Shown here one piece after another: positions 7,056 through 15,003 of a stretch of DNA of 40,229 nt. The notes beneath the pieces were generated by a model that was given only the letters and a program-made list of their open reading frames with translations, was not told where the DNA came from and did not search any database. The first letter of the stretch is position 1; each line of letters begins with the position of its first letter. The position numbers and the translations under genes were made by a program. Source of the stretch: DAOTTI01 sp034437795. GTDB taxonomy: Bacteria > Chloroflexota > UBA11872 > UBA12225. Location of the stretch: positions 1 to 40,229 of the forward strand of contig DAOTTI010000098.1 of the NCBI GenBank assembly GCA_034437795.1, given 5' to 3'.

Positions 7056-8057
7056 ATGAGTGTGGCGTGGCTATTCCCCGGCCAGGGTACCCAGGTAGTC
7101 GGGATGGGCCGCGACCTGTACCAGTCGTCGCCCGCTGCGCGGCGCGTCCTCGACCTGGCCGATGCCACCCTGGGCTTCCCGCTCACGCAGCTACTGTTCG
7201 AAGGGCCGGCCGAGACGCTCCAGCTCACCATCAACGCCCAGCCGGCGATCGTTGCCGTCAGCCTGGCCGCGCTCGCTGCCTTTCGTGAGACGTGGGAGCA
7301 GGCCCGCGGGGCGCCAGCGCCCCTGCCGGCGTTTGTGGCCGGCCACAGCGTCGGCGAGTACGCCGCGCTGGTGGCCAGCGGCGCGGCCGGCGAGGCTACT
7401 GGCCTGCGCCTGGTGCGAGAGCGGGCCAAGCTGATGCACGAGGCCGGCCAGGCGCGTCCCGGCAGTATGGTAGCCGTGCTTGGCCTGGATCGTGAGACGG
7501 TGGCCCGGGTCTGCCACCAGGCGCGGGTGCAGGTAGATGGCAGCTACGTGGACATCGCCAACCACAACGCCCCGACGCAGGTGACCATCGCCGGCGACCA
7601 GGCCGGCCTGGCCGTGGCGAGCCGGCTGTGCCTGGAGGCGGGGGCGCGCCGCTGCGTCCCCCTCTCGGTCAGCGCCGCCTTCCATTCGGCCGCGATGGCC
7701 CCCGCGGCGGAGCCCCTGGCCCGGGCGGTGGTGGCGGCCGAGATCGGCGACGCGCAGGTCCCCCTGGTGGCCAACGTTGACGCGCGGCCGGTCACGGCCG
7801 CCGGCGACCTGCGGCGGGAGCTGGCGCAGCAGGTCGCCAGGCCGGTCCTGTGGGCCGATAGCATCCAGTTCATGATCGACCAGGGCGTGCGCGTCTTTCT
7901 GGAGTTCGGCGCCGGCTCGGTCCTCACCAACCTGCTCCAGCGCCTGGGCCGCGACCTGGCGGCCATGGCCGTTGGCGACGCCGCCGCCGCGCGGGCGGCG
8001 GTAGACTGGCTCGCCCGCAGCATGCTTCCCGCTCCCAGTGGAAGAAGGGGAGGGTGA
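7056..8057 (+). CDS. fabD: Malonyl-CoA:ACP transacylase
   Basis: 333 residues. Moves malonyl from CoA to acyl carrier protein to supply fatty-acid elongation. Motifs: FPGQGTQ at residues 7-13, the nucleophile elbow GHSVGEY with Ser98, the catalytic partner His210 in AAFHSAAM, and QPAIVAVS around residue 62. No ribosome-binding site is evident before the ATG. The last ~10 codons and the TGA stop lie in a REP-like element (about 8030-8063), giving a Pro/Ser/Gly-rich tail that is probably not part of the fold. fabG and accC follow on the same strand. Confidence 0.95.
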   Translation: MSVAWLFPGQGTQVVGMGRDLYQSSPAARRVLDLADATLGFPLTQLLFEGPAETLQLTINAQPAIVAVSLAALAAFRETWEQARGAPAPLPAFVAGHSVGEYAALVASGAAGEATGLRLVRERAKLMHEAGQARPGSMVAVLGLDRETVARVCHQARVQVDGSYVDIANHNAPTQVTIAGDQAGLAVASRLCLEAGARRCVPLSVSAAFHSAAMAPAAEPLARAVVAAEIGDAQVPLVANVDARPVTAAGDLRRELAQQVARPVLWADSIQFMIDQGVRVFLEFGAGSVLTNLLQRLGRDLAAMAVGDAAAARAAVDWLARSMLPAPSGRRGG

Positions 8058-8100
8058 GGGCTCCGTTCATCAAGGGACAGGTGAGCGGAGCGCGTGGAGC

Positions 8101-8120
8101 CGCCGGACACCGTTCCGGCG
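8101..8120. terminator. Hairpin downstream of fabD
   Basis: CGCCGGA and TCCGGCG form a perfect seven-base stem with a six-base loop, 43 bases after the fabD stop. There is no T-run, so its termination role is uncertain. Confidence 0.35.
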
Positions 8121-8149
8121 CCATGCAGGGCATGAACCGTACGAGCCAT

Positions 8150-8192
8150 TGTTATTCTGGTAGCGCAAGGACGCAGTGCCGGCGCGCCGGCA
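8150..8192 (+). promoter_or_regulatory. Candidate fabG promoter with a 16-bp palindrome
   Basis: TGTTATTCT at 8150-8158 fits an extended -10. At 8177-8192, about 12 bases after the predicted transcription start, lies the perfect palindrome TGCCGGCGCGCCGGCA. A repressor site in this place would block fabG transcription, but GC-rich palindromes are also frequent by chance in such DNA. Confidence 0.35.
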
Positions 8193-8255
8193 GGGGCTTG
8201 GCGAAGGCGGCGGCGCGCCATCACTCTGGCTCGAGGAGAATGGACCATTAGCGGC

Positions 8256-9023
8256 ATGAACCAATCACCGGCCGGCAGGGACTTCAAGGGAAAGGTAGCC
8301 ATCGTGACCGGCGCCTCGGGGGCGCTGGGCGGCGCCATCGCGCGCCGGCTCGGCGCCGGCGGCGCCAGGGTCGTCTGCCAGTACCACGGCAACCAGGCAG
8401 GCGCAGAAGCCACGCTCGCGGCCATCCGCGCCGCCGGCGGGGATGGGATCACCGTCCAGGCCAACGTGGCCTCGGCGCCGGAGGTGGAGGCGCTGGTCAA
8501 GCAGGCGCTGGACGCCTTTGAACGGGTGGATATCCTGGTCAACTGCGCTGGCGTCACCCGCGATACGCTGCTCGTCCGCATGGACGAGTCCGACTGGGAT
8601 GCCGTGCTGGACACGAACCTCAAAGCGGCCTACCTCTGCACCCGCGCCGTCCTGCGCCCCATGCTGCGCCAGCGCCACGGGCGCATCCTGAACGTCGGCT
8701 CCGTCGTTGGCCTGAGCGGCAACGTTGGGCAGGCCAACTACGCCGCCGCCAAGGCCGGGATGGTCGGCCTCACCCGCAGCACGGCCCGTGAGGTCGCCTC
8801 CCGCGGCATCACGGTCAACGTCCTGGCCCCGGGCTTCATTGACGCCGGCATGACGCGCAGTCTGCCGGACGACCTGCGCGAGCGGGCCACTGCCCTCATC
8901 CCGCTGGGCCGCTTCGGGACCCCAGACGACGTGGCCGAGGCCGCCGCCTTCCTCTGCAGCGACGGCGCCGCCTATATCACAGGGCAGGTCCTGCAGGTCG
9001 ACGGCGGGCTGGTAATGGGCTAA
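8256..9023 (+). CDS. fabG: 3-oxoacyl-ACP reductase (SDR family)
   Basis: 255 residues. Reduces 3-oxoacyl-ACP with NADPH in each fatty-acid elongation cycle. The cofactor loop TGASGALG is at residues 18-25, NCAG at 96-99, and the catalytic set Asn121, Ser149, Tyr162 (YAAAK) and Lys166 is complete. The C-terminal GQVLQVDGG is typical. The GAGGAG at 8233-8238 is 17 bases before the ATG, farther than usual, and a three-codon frame (ATG GAC CAT TAG, 8240-8251) lies in between. Context with fabD and accC supports the FabG role over other short-chain dehydrogenases. Confidence 0.93.
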   Translation: MNQSPAGRDFKGKVAIVTGASGALGGAIARRLGAGGARVVCQYHGNQAGAEATLAAIRAAGGDGITVQANVASAPEVEALVKQALDAFERVDILVNCAGVTRDTLLVRMDESDWDAVLDTNLKAAYLCTRAVLRPMLRQRHGRILNVGSVVGLSGNVGQANYAAAKAGMVGLTRSTAREVASRGITVNVLAPGFIDAGMTRSLPDDLRERATALIPLGRFGTPDDVAEAAAFLCSDGAAYITGQVLQVDGGLVMG

Positions 9024-9185
9024 GCGCGCGGCCGGCAGTCATGCGCCACCTGTTCCAGGAGTGGACGTTTCCCCGCAGAGACGGTCACTCTCCTCGCCGT
9101 GACCGCCCGGCGACGGGCCGGCCCCTTCCACCGCCTGGTTGGTCGCCACCAGCCGGCTCCTGATGTAGGGTTGTAGGGTGAGACG

Positions 9186-10550
9186 ATGTTCGCCAAGATC
9201 CTGATCGCGAACCGGGGCGAGGTGGCGGTGCGCGTGATCCGCGCCTGCCGCGAGCTCGGCATCCGGACGGTAGCCGTCTATTCGGAAGCAGATCGCCACT
9301 CGCTGCACGTCCGCCTGGCCGACGAGGCGGTCTGCATCGGTCCGGCCCCCGGTTCGAAGTCCTACCTGAACATTCCCAACATCCTGAGCGCGGCGCTCAT
9401 CACCGAGGCCGACGCCATCCACCCCGGCACCGGCTTCCTGGCCGAGAAGCACATCTTCGCCGAGATCTGTGAGAATTACCAGCTCACCTTCATCGGACCC
9501 CGGCCGGAGACGATCGAGCAGCTCGGCGATAAGACGCGAGCGCGGCAGATCATGCGGGACGCTGGCCTGCCGGTGCTGCCCGGGTCGGCGGAGCCCTTGC
9601 GCAATCTGGACGAGGCGCGCGACCTGGCGCAGGCCCTCGGATATCCCGTGATGCTCAAGGCCGTGGGGGGCGGCGGCGGCAAAGGGATCCGCGTCGTGCG
9701 CTCGGACCAGGACCTGGCGGCGGCCTACTCCGTGGCCCAGGCCGAGGCGCAAAGCGCCTTCGATAACCCGGGCGTCTACCTCGAAAAGTGCATCGAGCAC
9801 GCGCGCCACGTCGAGGTCCAGATCCTGGGGGACACCCGCGGCCATGTCATCCACGTCGGGGACCGCGACTGCTCATTGCAGCGCCGCGCCCAGAAGGTGC
9901 TGGAGGAGGCGCCGTCGGTGGGCATCCCGGCGCCGGTGCGGGAGGCGATCCGCGCGGCGGCCGTGCAGGGCGCCCGCGCCGCCGGCTACATCAACGCCGG
10001 CACCTGGGAGTTCCTCGTCGACCGCAACGACCAGTTCTACTTCATGGAGGCGAATACCCGCCTGCAGGTGGAACATCCCGTCACAGAGGCCATCAGCGGG
10101 ATAGACTTAGTAAAGGCCCAGCTGATGATCGCCGATGGCCAGCCCCTCGCCTTGACCCAGGACGACGTCCGGCTCCAGGGCCACGCCATCGAGTGCCGGA
10201 TCACAGCGGACGACGTGCAGCGGAACTTCATGCCGGTGGCCGGCCGCATCCATATCTATCTGCCCCCTGGCGGGCCGGGGGTGCGCGTGGATTCCCACGT
10301 CTACAGCGGCTACGAGGTGCCGCCGTACTACGATTCGCTGCTGGCCAAGATCATTACCTGGGGAGCCGACCGCGCCGAGGCCACGGAACGCATGAAGCGG
10401 GCCCTGTCAGAATGTATGATCGAAGGGATTGCAACCACCATTCCGCTGCACCAGCGCCTGCTGGCGGCGCCCGCGTTCGTATCCCACCAGGTCTCGACGA
10501 CCTTCATCGAGGACTGGCTGGCCGAGCAGCGGCAGGCTGTGCCCGCCTGA
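9186..10550 (+). CDS. accC: Acetyl-CoA carboxylase, biotin carboxylase subunit
   Basis: 454 residues, the normal length for a stand-alone subunit. Carboxylates the biotin on the carrier protein using ATP and bicarbonate, the first half of malonyl-CoA synthesis. The N-terminus KILIANRGEVAVR, the glycine loop GGGGGKG at 161-167 (ATP grasp), HVEVQ, and MEANTRLQVEHPVTE are diagnostic. The common HPGYGFLAE reads HPGTGFLAE here. The biotin carrier protein gene accB is not adjacent. nusB starts 56 bases after the stop, so they may be cotranscribed. Confidence 0.94.
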   Translation: MFAKILIANRGEVAVRVIRACRELGIRTVAVYSEADRHSLHVRLADEAVCIGPAPGSKSYLNIPNILSAALITEADAIHPGTGFLAEKHIFAEICENYQLTFIGPRPETIEQLGDKTRARQIMRDAGLPVLPGSAEPLRNLDEARDLAQALGYPVMLKAVGGGGGKGIRVVRSDQDLAAAYSVAQAEAQSAFDNPGVYLEKCIEHARHVEVQILGDTRGHVIHVGDRDCSLQRRAQKVLEEAPSVGIPAPVREAIRAAAVQGARAAGYINAGTWEFLVDRNDQFYFMEANTRLQVEHPVTEAISGIDLVKAQLMIADGQPLALTQDDVRLQGHAIECRITADDVQRNFMPVAGRIHIYLPPGGPGVRVDSHVYSGYEVPPYYDSLLAKIITWGADRAEATERMKRALSECMIEGIATTIPLHQRLLAAPAFVSHQVSTTFIEDWLAEQRQAVPA

Positions 10551-10606
10551 CCGGGCGCGCGCGGCAAGGTAGCGGCGGGCCGCGAGATGAGCGAGACGGG
10601 CGAACC

Positions 10607-11101
10607 ATGACCGGCACAGATGAAGAAACGCTGCTTCATGAGCTGGCGGGCCCCGTAGGGGAGCGCCGGCGTGCGCGCATGGTCGCCTTGCAGGCGCTCT
10701 ATGAGCTGGACGCCACGTCCCACGATCCGGAGACGGTGCTGCAGCGGCGCATCGAGGATGACCAGACGCCGCCCCACGCGGCGGCCTACGCGCGCCGCCT
10801 GGTGAGGGGCGTCCTGGCGCACCAGCCGGCCATCGACGAACGCATCGCCGCCGCCGCCCCCGCCTGGCCCCTGGAGCAGATGTCTCGGGTCGATAAGAGC
10901 ATCCTGCGCCTGGCCCTGTTCGAGATGCTCTACGAGGAGGAGGTGCCGGCGAAAGTGGCGATCAACGAGGCGGTGGAGTTGGCCAAGATCTTTGGCCATG
11001 AGACCTCGCCCAAGTTCGTGAACGGCGTCCTGGGCAGCATCGAGCGCGCGCGCCGGAGCGGCGCGCCGTCCGAGCCACCTGCCGAGGAGGGCAAGCGGTG
11101 A
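10607..11101 (+). CDS. nusB: Transcription antitermination factor NusB
   Basis: 164 residues. With NusE (S10) and NusA it binds boxA RNA and supports antitermination on rRNA operons. The N-terminal R-ARMVALQALYELD helix, WPLEQMSRVDKSILRLALFEML in the middle and VAINEAVELAKIFG-SPKFVNGVLG at the end match NusB well. I start it at the ATG at 10607; the frame remains open upstream only because it overlaps accC out of phase. Its stop overlaps the start of the next gene (GTGA at 11098-11101), so the two are translationally coupled. Confidence 0.92.
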   Translation: MTGTDEETLLHELAGPVGERRRARMVALQALYELDATSHDPETVLQRRIEDDQTPPHAAAYARRLVRGVLAHQPAIDERIAAAAPAWPLEQMSRVDKSILRLALFEMLYEEEVPAKVAINEAVELAKIFGHETSPKFVNGVLGSIERARRSGAPSEPPAEEGKR

Positions 11102-11346
11102 GCGCAAGCGCACGATCGATTTACCACCGGCTCCGCACCCTCATTGCGGAGACGCTGGGCGTGGAGGAGAGTGAGGTCGTGCTGGAGGCGTCCTTTGAGG
11201 ACGACCTCAATGCCGACCATCAGGATCTGGCCGATCTCCTGGCCGCGGTGGAGGAGGAGTTCGACGTCGTGATCCGCGAGGATGAGATGGCATCGCTCAC
11301 CACCGTCGGCGACCTGGTGGAGCTCCTGGAGGATAAGGTAGGGTGA
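11098..11346 (+). CDS. Acyl carrier protein-like protein lacking the attachment serine
   Basis: 82 residues from a GTG that overlaps the nusB stop. The whole sequence lines up without gaps with acyl carrier protein: VEESEV, FEDDLNAD, then AVEEEFDVVI and TTVGDLVELLEDKV at the end. In carriers the serine of the DSL motif receives 4'-phosphopantetheine; here the codons read GAC CAT CAG, giving Asp-His-Gln, so His41 replaces the serine and Gln the leucine. It cannot be a normal holo-carrier if this reading is right. It overlaps tatC by four bases. It may be a regulatory or structural paralogue with the working acpP elsewhere. Confidence 0.85.
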   Translation: MSASARSIYHRLRTLIAETLGVEESEVVLEASFEDDLNADHQDLADLLAAVEEEFDVVIREDEMASLTTVGDLVELLEDKVG

Positions 11347-12239
11347 ACCTGGATCAGGCGCTGTTGGTCGTCTGGGACTGGCTCTGGCAGCCGGTGCCCT
11401 TCTCCCGCGCGCCGTGGGCGGCCGTGCTCGGCCTGGTGCTCAGCATCGTCGTGCTCACCGTCCTCACGATCACCATCGCCGTGCCCTGGGCGCGCCGCTG
11501 GTGGACCGATGAGACCCCGCGCCCGGGCGAAGACGAGCGAGGCGTCTCGACGGTCGAGATGACGCTGACCGAGCACCTGCTCGAGCTGCGGAACCGGCTG
11601 CTGATCGCCTTGGCCGCGTTGGCGGTGGCCACTGCAGGGGCATTCGTGTTCTACCGGCAGTGGATGGCCATCGCCATCGCCCCCTGCCCCAGTTGCGACC
11701 TGCAGGCCCTCACCCCTACCGAGACCATCTTTGCCTACTTCAAGGTGACGCTCGTCGTCGGCCTGGTGATCTCCATGCCCGTCATCGCCTATGAGGCATG
11801 GGCCTACATTGCGCCGGGGCTGACGCGCAAGGAGCGCCGCTACGTCATCGCCATCGTGCCCGGGGCCACGCTCTCCTTCGCCGTTGGCGTGGCCTTCGCC
11901 TACTTCGCGCTCCTGCCGGCCGCCCTGCGCTTCCTGGCAGGGTTTGGCGCGGACATGATCCGTTTCTCCCCGTCGATCGATAAGTACATCTCGTTCATTA
12001 CGCGCCTGCTGATCGCCACCGGCATCATCTTCCAGCTCCCGCTGGTGATGTTCTTCCTCTCCAAAGTCCACCTGATCAATCCCCGCATGCTCGGGCGCAT
12101 CCGGCGCTACGTCATCGTGGTGGCCTTCATCGTGGCCGCCATAGTCACGCCCACGCCGGACCCGTTCAACCAGCTCCTGGTGGCGATCCCCATCCTGGTG
12201 CTGTACGAGATCGGCGCGCTCCTGGCGCGCTTCGCCTGA
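11343..12239 (+). CDS. tatC: Sec-independent protein translocase TatC with N-terminal extension
   Basis: 298 residues. TatC is the membrane receptor that recognises twin-arginine signal peptides. The canonical part begins at residue 73 (MTLTEHLLELRNRLL) and carries six membrane spans, with FKVTLVVGLVISMPVIAYEAWAYIAPGL (too characteristic to miss) near the second and third. Ahead of it lies an extra 72-residue segment with one more hydrophobic span (about residues 23-47), predicting seven spans. The GTG start overlaps the preceding stop, and there is no ribosome-binding site at the internal ATG (11559), so the extension is likely translated. Four Tat-type lipoproteins are encoded in the same window. 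Confidence 0.93.
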   Translation: MNLDQALLVVWDWLWQPVPFSRAPWAAVLGLVLSIVVLTVLTITIAVPWARRWWTDETPRPGEDERGVSTVEMTLTEHLLELRNRLLIALAALAVATAGAFVFYRQWMAIAIAPCPSCDLQALTPTETIFAYFKVTLVVGLVISMPVIAYEAWAYIAPGLTRKERRYVIAIVPGATLSFAVGVAFAYFALLPAALRFLAGFGADMIRFSPSIDKYISFITRLLIATGIIFQLPLVMFFLSKVHLINPRMLGRIRRYVIVVAFIVAAIVTPTPDPFNQLLVAIPILVLYEIGALLARFA

Positions 12240-12257
12240 TCCACGGCAGGGCTGGCG

Positions 12258-13028
12258 GTGCAGGACGCCTGGAATCCCGACCAGTACGCCCGCTTTCGCC
12301 AGGAGCGGAGCCGGCCCTTCTTCGACCTGCTGGCCCTGGTGCAGCCCCGGCCAGGGATGCGTGTGGTGGACCTGGGCTGCGGCACGGGCGAGCTCACGCA
12401 GCACCTGCACCGCCGGCTGGGCGCTCGCCAGACCATCGGCATCGACCGCTCCGCAGCGATGCTGGCCCAGAGCGCAGCCTTCGCCGGCGACGGGCTCTCC
12501 TTCCAGCGAGCCGACATCCGCGAGTTTCGCTCGGCTGAGCCATTCGATCTCATCTTTTCCAATGCCGCCCTGCAATGGGTGGATGGGCACGAAACCTTGC
12601 TGGCGCAGCTGACGGGCTGCCTGACCGAGGGTGGGCAGCTGGCCGTCCAGCTTCCGGCCAATGAGGATCATCCGTCGCACGTCGTGGCGCGACAGATCGC
12701 CGTGGAGCCCCCGTTCCGCCAGGCCCTGGGCGGGCACGTGCGCCGGTTCGGGACGCTCGCTCCCGAAACGTACGCGCGGTTGCTGGACCGCCTGGGCTAC
12801 CGCGAGCAGCACGTGCGTTTGCAGGTGTACGGCCACCACCTGTCCTCGCGTGAGGACGTCGTAGAGTGGGTCAAAGGCACCCTGCTCACGGACTACGAGC
12901 AGCGGTTACCGGCCCGCCTGTTCGCCCAGTTCCTGCAGCGCTACCGCGCGCGCCTGTTGCCTCAGCTGGAGGACACGCGGCCCTTCTTCTATCCCTTCAA
13001 GCGCATCCTGTTCTGGGCCAGGCGCTAA
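12258..13028 (+). CDS. SAM-dependent methyltransferase, trans-aconitate methyltransferase-like
   Basis: 256 residues from a GTG start 18 bases after tatC. Class I methyltransferase fold: SAM-binding VVDLGCGTGELT near residue 35, IGIDRS acidic loop, FDLIFSNAALQWV motif IV. The opening WNPDQYARFRQERSRPFFDLL and the later LPANEDHPSH match Tam, which methylates trans-aconitate. BioC-type malonyl-ACP methyltransferases share the fold and would fit the fatty-acid context, so the substrate is not certain. A long inverted repeat starts right at its stop codon. Confidence 0.82.
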   Translation: MQDAWNPDQYARFRQERSRPFFDLLALVQPRPGMRVVDLGCGTGELTQHLHRRLGARQTIGIDRSAAMLAQSAAFAGDGLSFQRADIREFRSAEPFDLIFSNAALQWVDGHETLLAQLTGCLTEGGQLAVQLPANEDHPSHVVARQIAVEPPFRQALGGHVRRFGTLAPETYARLLDRLGYREQHVRLQVYGHHLSSREDVVEWVKGTLLTDYEQRLPARLFAQFLQRYRARLLPQLEDTRPFFYPFKRILFWARR

Positions 13029-13111
13029 GTAGGTGCTGGTACGTTCGTGCGGGACAGGACGGCCGGGCATCGATGGACAGGGCGGCGCGAACATACCAGC
13101 GCCGACTTAGC
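13024..13111. terminator. Long inverted repeat between convergent genes
   Basis: Arms at 13024-13047 and 13088-13111 match at 21 of 24 positions, with a 40-base loop. CCAGG/CCTGG pairs extend the stem outward after a small bulge. The left arm contains the TAA stop of the methyltransferase gene. Its place between a forward and a reverse gene suggests a bidirectional terminator without a T-run; a remnant of a small mobile element is possible. Confidence 0.5.
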
Positions 13112-13140
13112 CTGGATCCTTCACCGCAAGCGACGAGTCG

Positions 13141-13180
13141 CCTCTCCCTGTGGGAGAGGGCTAGGGTGAGGGCTCCGCCC
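13141..13180 (+). repeat. REP-like element with exact (GGGN3)3GGG
   Basis: CCTCTCCC-TGT-GGGAGAGG forms an eight-base hairpin at 13141-13159. From 13152 to 13172 the sequence is four GGG runs separated by AGA, CTA and TGA, so it could instead fold as a G-quadruplex. Confidence 0.75.
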
Positions 13181-13194
13181 GTGAGCAATCCAGG

Positions 13195-14379
13195 TTAGCC
13201 CTGTATGCACCGACCAGCAAGGTGATCCAGAACGCGCTGCAGGTCCGGCGCCAGCGGGGCCTCAAAGGTGCGGGTCTGGCCCGACGGTAGGGTGAAGGTC
13301 AGACGCGCCGCATGCAGGAAGTGGCGGTCCAGGGGGAGCGTGGGCTCCTTCCGCCCGTAGACCCGATCGCCGGCCACAGGGCAGCCGATGGCGGCCAGGT
13401 GCACGCGGATCTGGTGCGTGCGGCCGGTGACCGGCCGGCACTCCAGCAGCGTGTGGCGGGCGTAGCGTCGCAGCACGCGGAAGTGCGTTACCGCCGGACG
13501 CCCCCCGGCGACGACGGCCATGCGCTGCCGGTGGCGTGGGTCCCGCGCGATGGGGGCATCGATGGTGCCGCTCTCCGATGCCGGCGCCCCATCCACTAGC
13601 GCCAGGTAACGCTTGTCGATGCGCCGCTCCTTGAGTTGCGTCGCCAGGAACTGGTGGGCGCGATCGTGCTTGGCGACGATGATCAGGCCGGACGTGTCCT
13701 TGTCCAGACGGTGGACGATACCCGGGCGCAGCTCGCCCCCGATGCCAGCCAGGTCCGGACAGCGGGCCAGCAGGGCGTTCACCAGCGTCCCACGCGCGTG
13801 GCCGGGGGCCGGGTGGACCACCAGGCCGGCCGGCTTGTTGATCACCAGCAGATCGGCGTCCTCGTAGATCACGTCGAGCGGGATGGCCTCCGGCTCCAGC
13901 CAGACCGCGACCGGCGGCGGGACCGCCACCTCGATCACCTCGCCGGCTGAGACCTTGGTGGCCGGACGCGCCGTCTTCCCGCGCACGGTGACCGCCCCAT
14001 CGGCGATGAGGTCTTGGATCCGCGTGCGGCTCAGGTCCGGCAGGCGCTGGGCCAGATACCGGTCCAGGCGCTGGCCGGCCTCCTCGGGCGCGACGACGAG
14101 ACGATAGCGGTCGACCTCAGGGGCGCGGGGGCCGTCCTCCCCGCGGCACGCCACCGCCACCTCACCAGGCGCGGCCCCTGCCTCACCGGACGGCGCTCCC
14201 GTCTTACGGGAACGGCCGGTCATGCCAGCGCCGCCGCCGGCTGCGCTTCCTGCCTGACGGGACGGCACCCCCGCCTCCCGGGGCCCCACACCTGCCCTAT
14301 CCCCTACGGGTTCCGTAGCGCCGGACCCCTGGCGCGCGGCCGCCCCTGGCCGGGGCGGCGGGCGGCGGGCCTCAGACAT
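13195..14379 (-). CDS. rluD: RluA-family pseudouridine synthase (RluD-like)
   Basis: 394 residues. Converts uridines in rRNA to pseudouridine. The S4 RNA-binding domain is at about 90-150 and the catalytic domain follows, with HRLDKDTSG at 223-231 and catalytic Asp226, then GRTHQIRVHLA and the FLHAARLTF end. The first ~88 residues are Gly/Ala/Pro/Arg-rich low-complexity sequence not found in RluD; an internal ATG at 14223 would trim part of it, but neither start has a clear ribosome-binding site. lspA ends 30 bases upstream on the same strand, as is common. The exact uridine target is inferred from family only. Confidence 0.9.
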   Translation of the reverse strand: MSEARRPPPRPGAAARQGSGATEPVGDRAGVGPREAGVPSRQAGSAAGGGAGMTGRSRKTGAPSGEAGAAPGEVAVACRGEDGPRAPEVDRYRLVVAPEEAGQRLDRYLAQRLPDLSRTRIQDLIADGAVTVRGKTARPATKVSAGEVIEVAVPPPVAVWLEPEAIPLDVIYEDADLLVINKPAGLVVHPAPGHARGTLVNALLARCPDLAGIGGELRPGIVHRLDKDTSGLIIVAKHDRAHQFLATQLKERRIDKRYLALVDGAPASESGTIDAPIARDPRHRQRMAVVAGGRPAVTHFRVLRRYARHTLLECRPVTGRTHQIRVHLAAIGCPVAGDRVYGRKEPTLPLDRHFLHAARLTFTLPSGQTRTFEAPLAPDLQRVLDHLAGRCIQG

Positions 14380-14409
14380 GGGACGCGGCCTGGACGCCTG
14401 GGCGCTTGG

Positions 14410-15003
14410 TCATCCCTCCTGCTGGAAGGTCAGGCAGGCGAGCAGGATGCCGACCCCGATCACGATCGCGCTATCCGCCAGGTTGAAGACGGGCCAGCGA
14501 AAGTTGATGGCGTCGATGTGGAAGTCCAGAAAGTCCACGACGGACCCGTAGCGCAGCCGGTCCAGCAGGTTGCCCAGCGCCCCGCCAAGCTGCATGCCCA
14601 GCGCGGTCCTCAGCCACAGCCGGCGCGTGCGCAGCCCGCGGTAGTAGGCCACGATGATGCCCATGATCACGATCGCTACGGGGATGAACGCATCGCCGAT
14701 GTGGGCAAAGAGGCCAAACGCGACCCCCCGGTTGGTGATGTAGTGCAGGTCCAGCACCGGCGGGATGAGCGGAATGGCGTCGCCGGGGCGCATGGTGGCC
14801 ATCACCACCGCCTTGGAGAGCTGGTCGGCGGCAAACACCAGCGCAGCCACCAGTACCAGGAACGAGTACTTCACCGCCGGCCGCTGCCAGGCGCTCGCCT
14901 GCGGTCGCACCCGCGCCGGATCGTCCCCGGTTTGGCCCGCTTCGCCCGGCACGGCGACTGCGGGGGCGGCATCCACCGGCTCAGCTGCCCGCGCGCTGGT
15001 CAT
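14410..15003 (-). CDS. lspA: Lipoprotein signal peptidase (signal peptidase II)
   Basis: 197 residues, about 40 longer than usual because of a polar N-terminal extension. Cleaves the signal peptide of diacylated prolipoproteins in the membrane. Four hydrophobic segments are visible, with the family motifs ADQLSK (59-64), NRGVAFG (91-97), GALGNLLDR (141-149), VVDFLDF and FNLADS; the catalytic aspartates should be Asp157 and Asp177. It lies in a dksA-lspA-rluD group. It is needed for the four lipobox-bearing binding proteins encoded in this window. Confidence 0.93.
   Translation of the reverse strand: MTSARAAEPVDAAPAVAVPGEAGQTGDDPARVRPQASAWQRPAVKYSFLVLVAALVFAADQLSKAVVMATMRPGDAIPLIPPVLDLHYITNRGVAFGLFAHIGDAFIPVAIVIMGIIVAYYRGLRTRRLWLRTALGMQLGGALGNLLDRLRYGSVVDFLDFHIDAINFRWPVFNLADSAIVIGVGILLACLTFQQEG

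Noticed and set aside
8240..8251. Leader peptide before fabG
   Set aside because: Three codons with the ribosome-binding site only one base from the ATG; probably chance.
9788..10606. Long N-terminal extension of nusB
   Set aside because: It runs inside accC in another frame; NusB similarity starts after the ATG at 10607.
11220..12839. Minus-strand frame of 539 codons over the carrier, tatC and methyltransferase genes
   Set aside because: Crosses three well-supported genes and is a composition artefact of GC-rich codons.
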